5,076 nt of DNA, taken from positions 1 to 5,076 of the forward strand of contig CAMCMW010000160.1 in assembly GCA_945876155.1 (NCBI GenBank), read 5' to 3'. Below the pieces are notes generated by a model. It worked only from the letters and a program-made list of their open reading frames with translations, searched no databases and was not told the DNA's origin. Each line of letters begins with the position of its first letter. The first letter of the stretch is position 1. Shown here one piece after another: positions 4,960-5,076 of the stretch. The DNA comes from an uncultured Ruminococcus sp. GTDB taxonomy: Bacteria > Bacillota > Clostridia > Oscillospirales > Ruminococcaceae. A program made the position numbers and the translations under genes.

Positions 4960-4979
4960 ATGTTCCACGTGGAACATTT
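4958..4979. promoter_or_regulatory. parS: parS centromere-like site (ParB/Spo0J binding)
   Basis: The core TGTTCCACGTGGAACA (4961-4976) is a perfect 16-bp palindrome, extended by 3 bp on each side to a 22-bp perfect palindrome. It matches the chromosomal parS pattern; B. subtilis uses TGTTTCACGTGAAACA, and the CC/GG variant is found in other bacteria. ParB dimers bind such sites, spread using CTP, and load SMC condensin near the origin. The palindrome starts within the mnmE stop codon and sits before mnmG. In RNA it would also form a hairpin followed by a few U residues, so a minor effect on mnmE-mnmG read-through is possible. It is the only CACGTG-centred palindrome I see in the window. Confidence 0.92.
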
Positions 4980-5016
4980 TGAAACTTTTAGAAAATTATC
5001 TTTTCCGGAGGAAAAA

Positions 5017-5076
5017 ATGAATTATAAAATGGGGGAATTTGTTGTTGCGGTTGTGGGTGCTGGAGACGCGGGGGTT
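5017..5076 (+). CDS. mnmG: tRNA modification enzyme MnmG (GidA), 5' fragment
   Basis: Only the first 20 codons are in the window; the gene runs off the right end. ATG follows GGAGG (5007-5011) by 5 nt. The fragment has the expected short lead (MNYKMGEF) and then a hydrophobic beta strand running into GAGDAG, the start of the Rossmann FAD-binding motif GxGxxG. MnmG is the FAD-dependent partner of MnmE in U34 modification of tRNA, and mnmE-mnmG adjacency is the conserved order. The usual MnmG motif reads G(A/G)GHAG; here Asp takes the place of His. The assignment rests on this motif, the start and the neighbour, because the body of the protein is not visible. Confidence 0.88.
   Translation, partial: MNYKMGEFVVAVVGAGDAGV

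Noticed and set aside
4960..4980. Treating the parS palindrome as a plain terminator of mnmE
   Set aside because: The sequence matches the parS core exactly, the T run is short, and mnmE-mnmG are normally co-transcribed.

Overview
The window reads as a chromosomal segment from a low-GC Gram-positive bacterium. Gene order, strong GGAGG-type ribosome binding sites and protein style point to class Clostridia. A Ruminococcus/Oscillospiraceae-like relative is my best guess, but it rests on general resemblance, not a search. All genes lie on the + strand and form the conserved origin-proximal block rpmH - rnpA - yidD - yidC - jag - mnmE - mnmG(partial). No dnaA gene and no clear DnaA-box cluster is visible, so the origin itself is not demonstrated here.

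Layout: 1-258 is non-coding and carries two related palindromic units sharing a 15-bp direct repeat, plus a hairpin whose minus-strand reading looks like a terminator. A perfect-consensus sigma-A promoter (259-287) drives rpmH (397-531) through a leader of about 100 nt with two mutually exclusive hairpins. rpmH ends in an intrinsic terminator (540-570). The unusually long rpmH-rnpA gap (532-826) holds an 18-bp perfect inverted repeat (566-583/718-735), a candidate extended -10 promoter, a C/G hairpin, and a hairpin that covers the only purine-rich site before rnpA. rnpA, yidD, yidC and jag then follow closely (4-bp overlap, then gaps of 20 and 37 nt) and end at a strong terminator (3463-3492). 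mnmE starts a new unit behind an AT-rich leader with four copies of an 8-bp motif, three of them exactly 27 bp apart. Between mnmE and mnmG lies a 22-bp perfect palindrome with a parS core.

Functional links: rpmH supplies ribosomal protein L34 and rnpA the protein subunit of RNase P. yidD and yidC serve membrane protein insertion, and jag (khpB) is the RNA-binding protein usually encoded next to yidC. mnmE and mnmG together make the 5-carboxymethylaminomethyl modification at U34 of certain tRNAs. The parS site ties the locus to ParB/Spo0J-based origin segregation.

No novel multi-gene system is present; this is a core housekeeping locus. The unexplained material is non-coding: the repeat units at the left end, the inverted repeat in the rpmH-rnpA gap, the rpmH leader, the phased motifs before mnmE, and the parS inside a transcribed intergenic gap.
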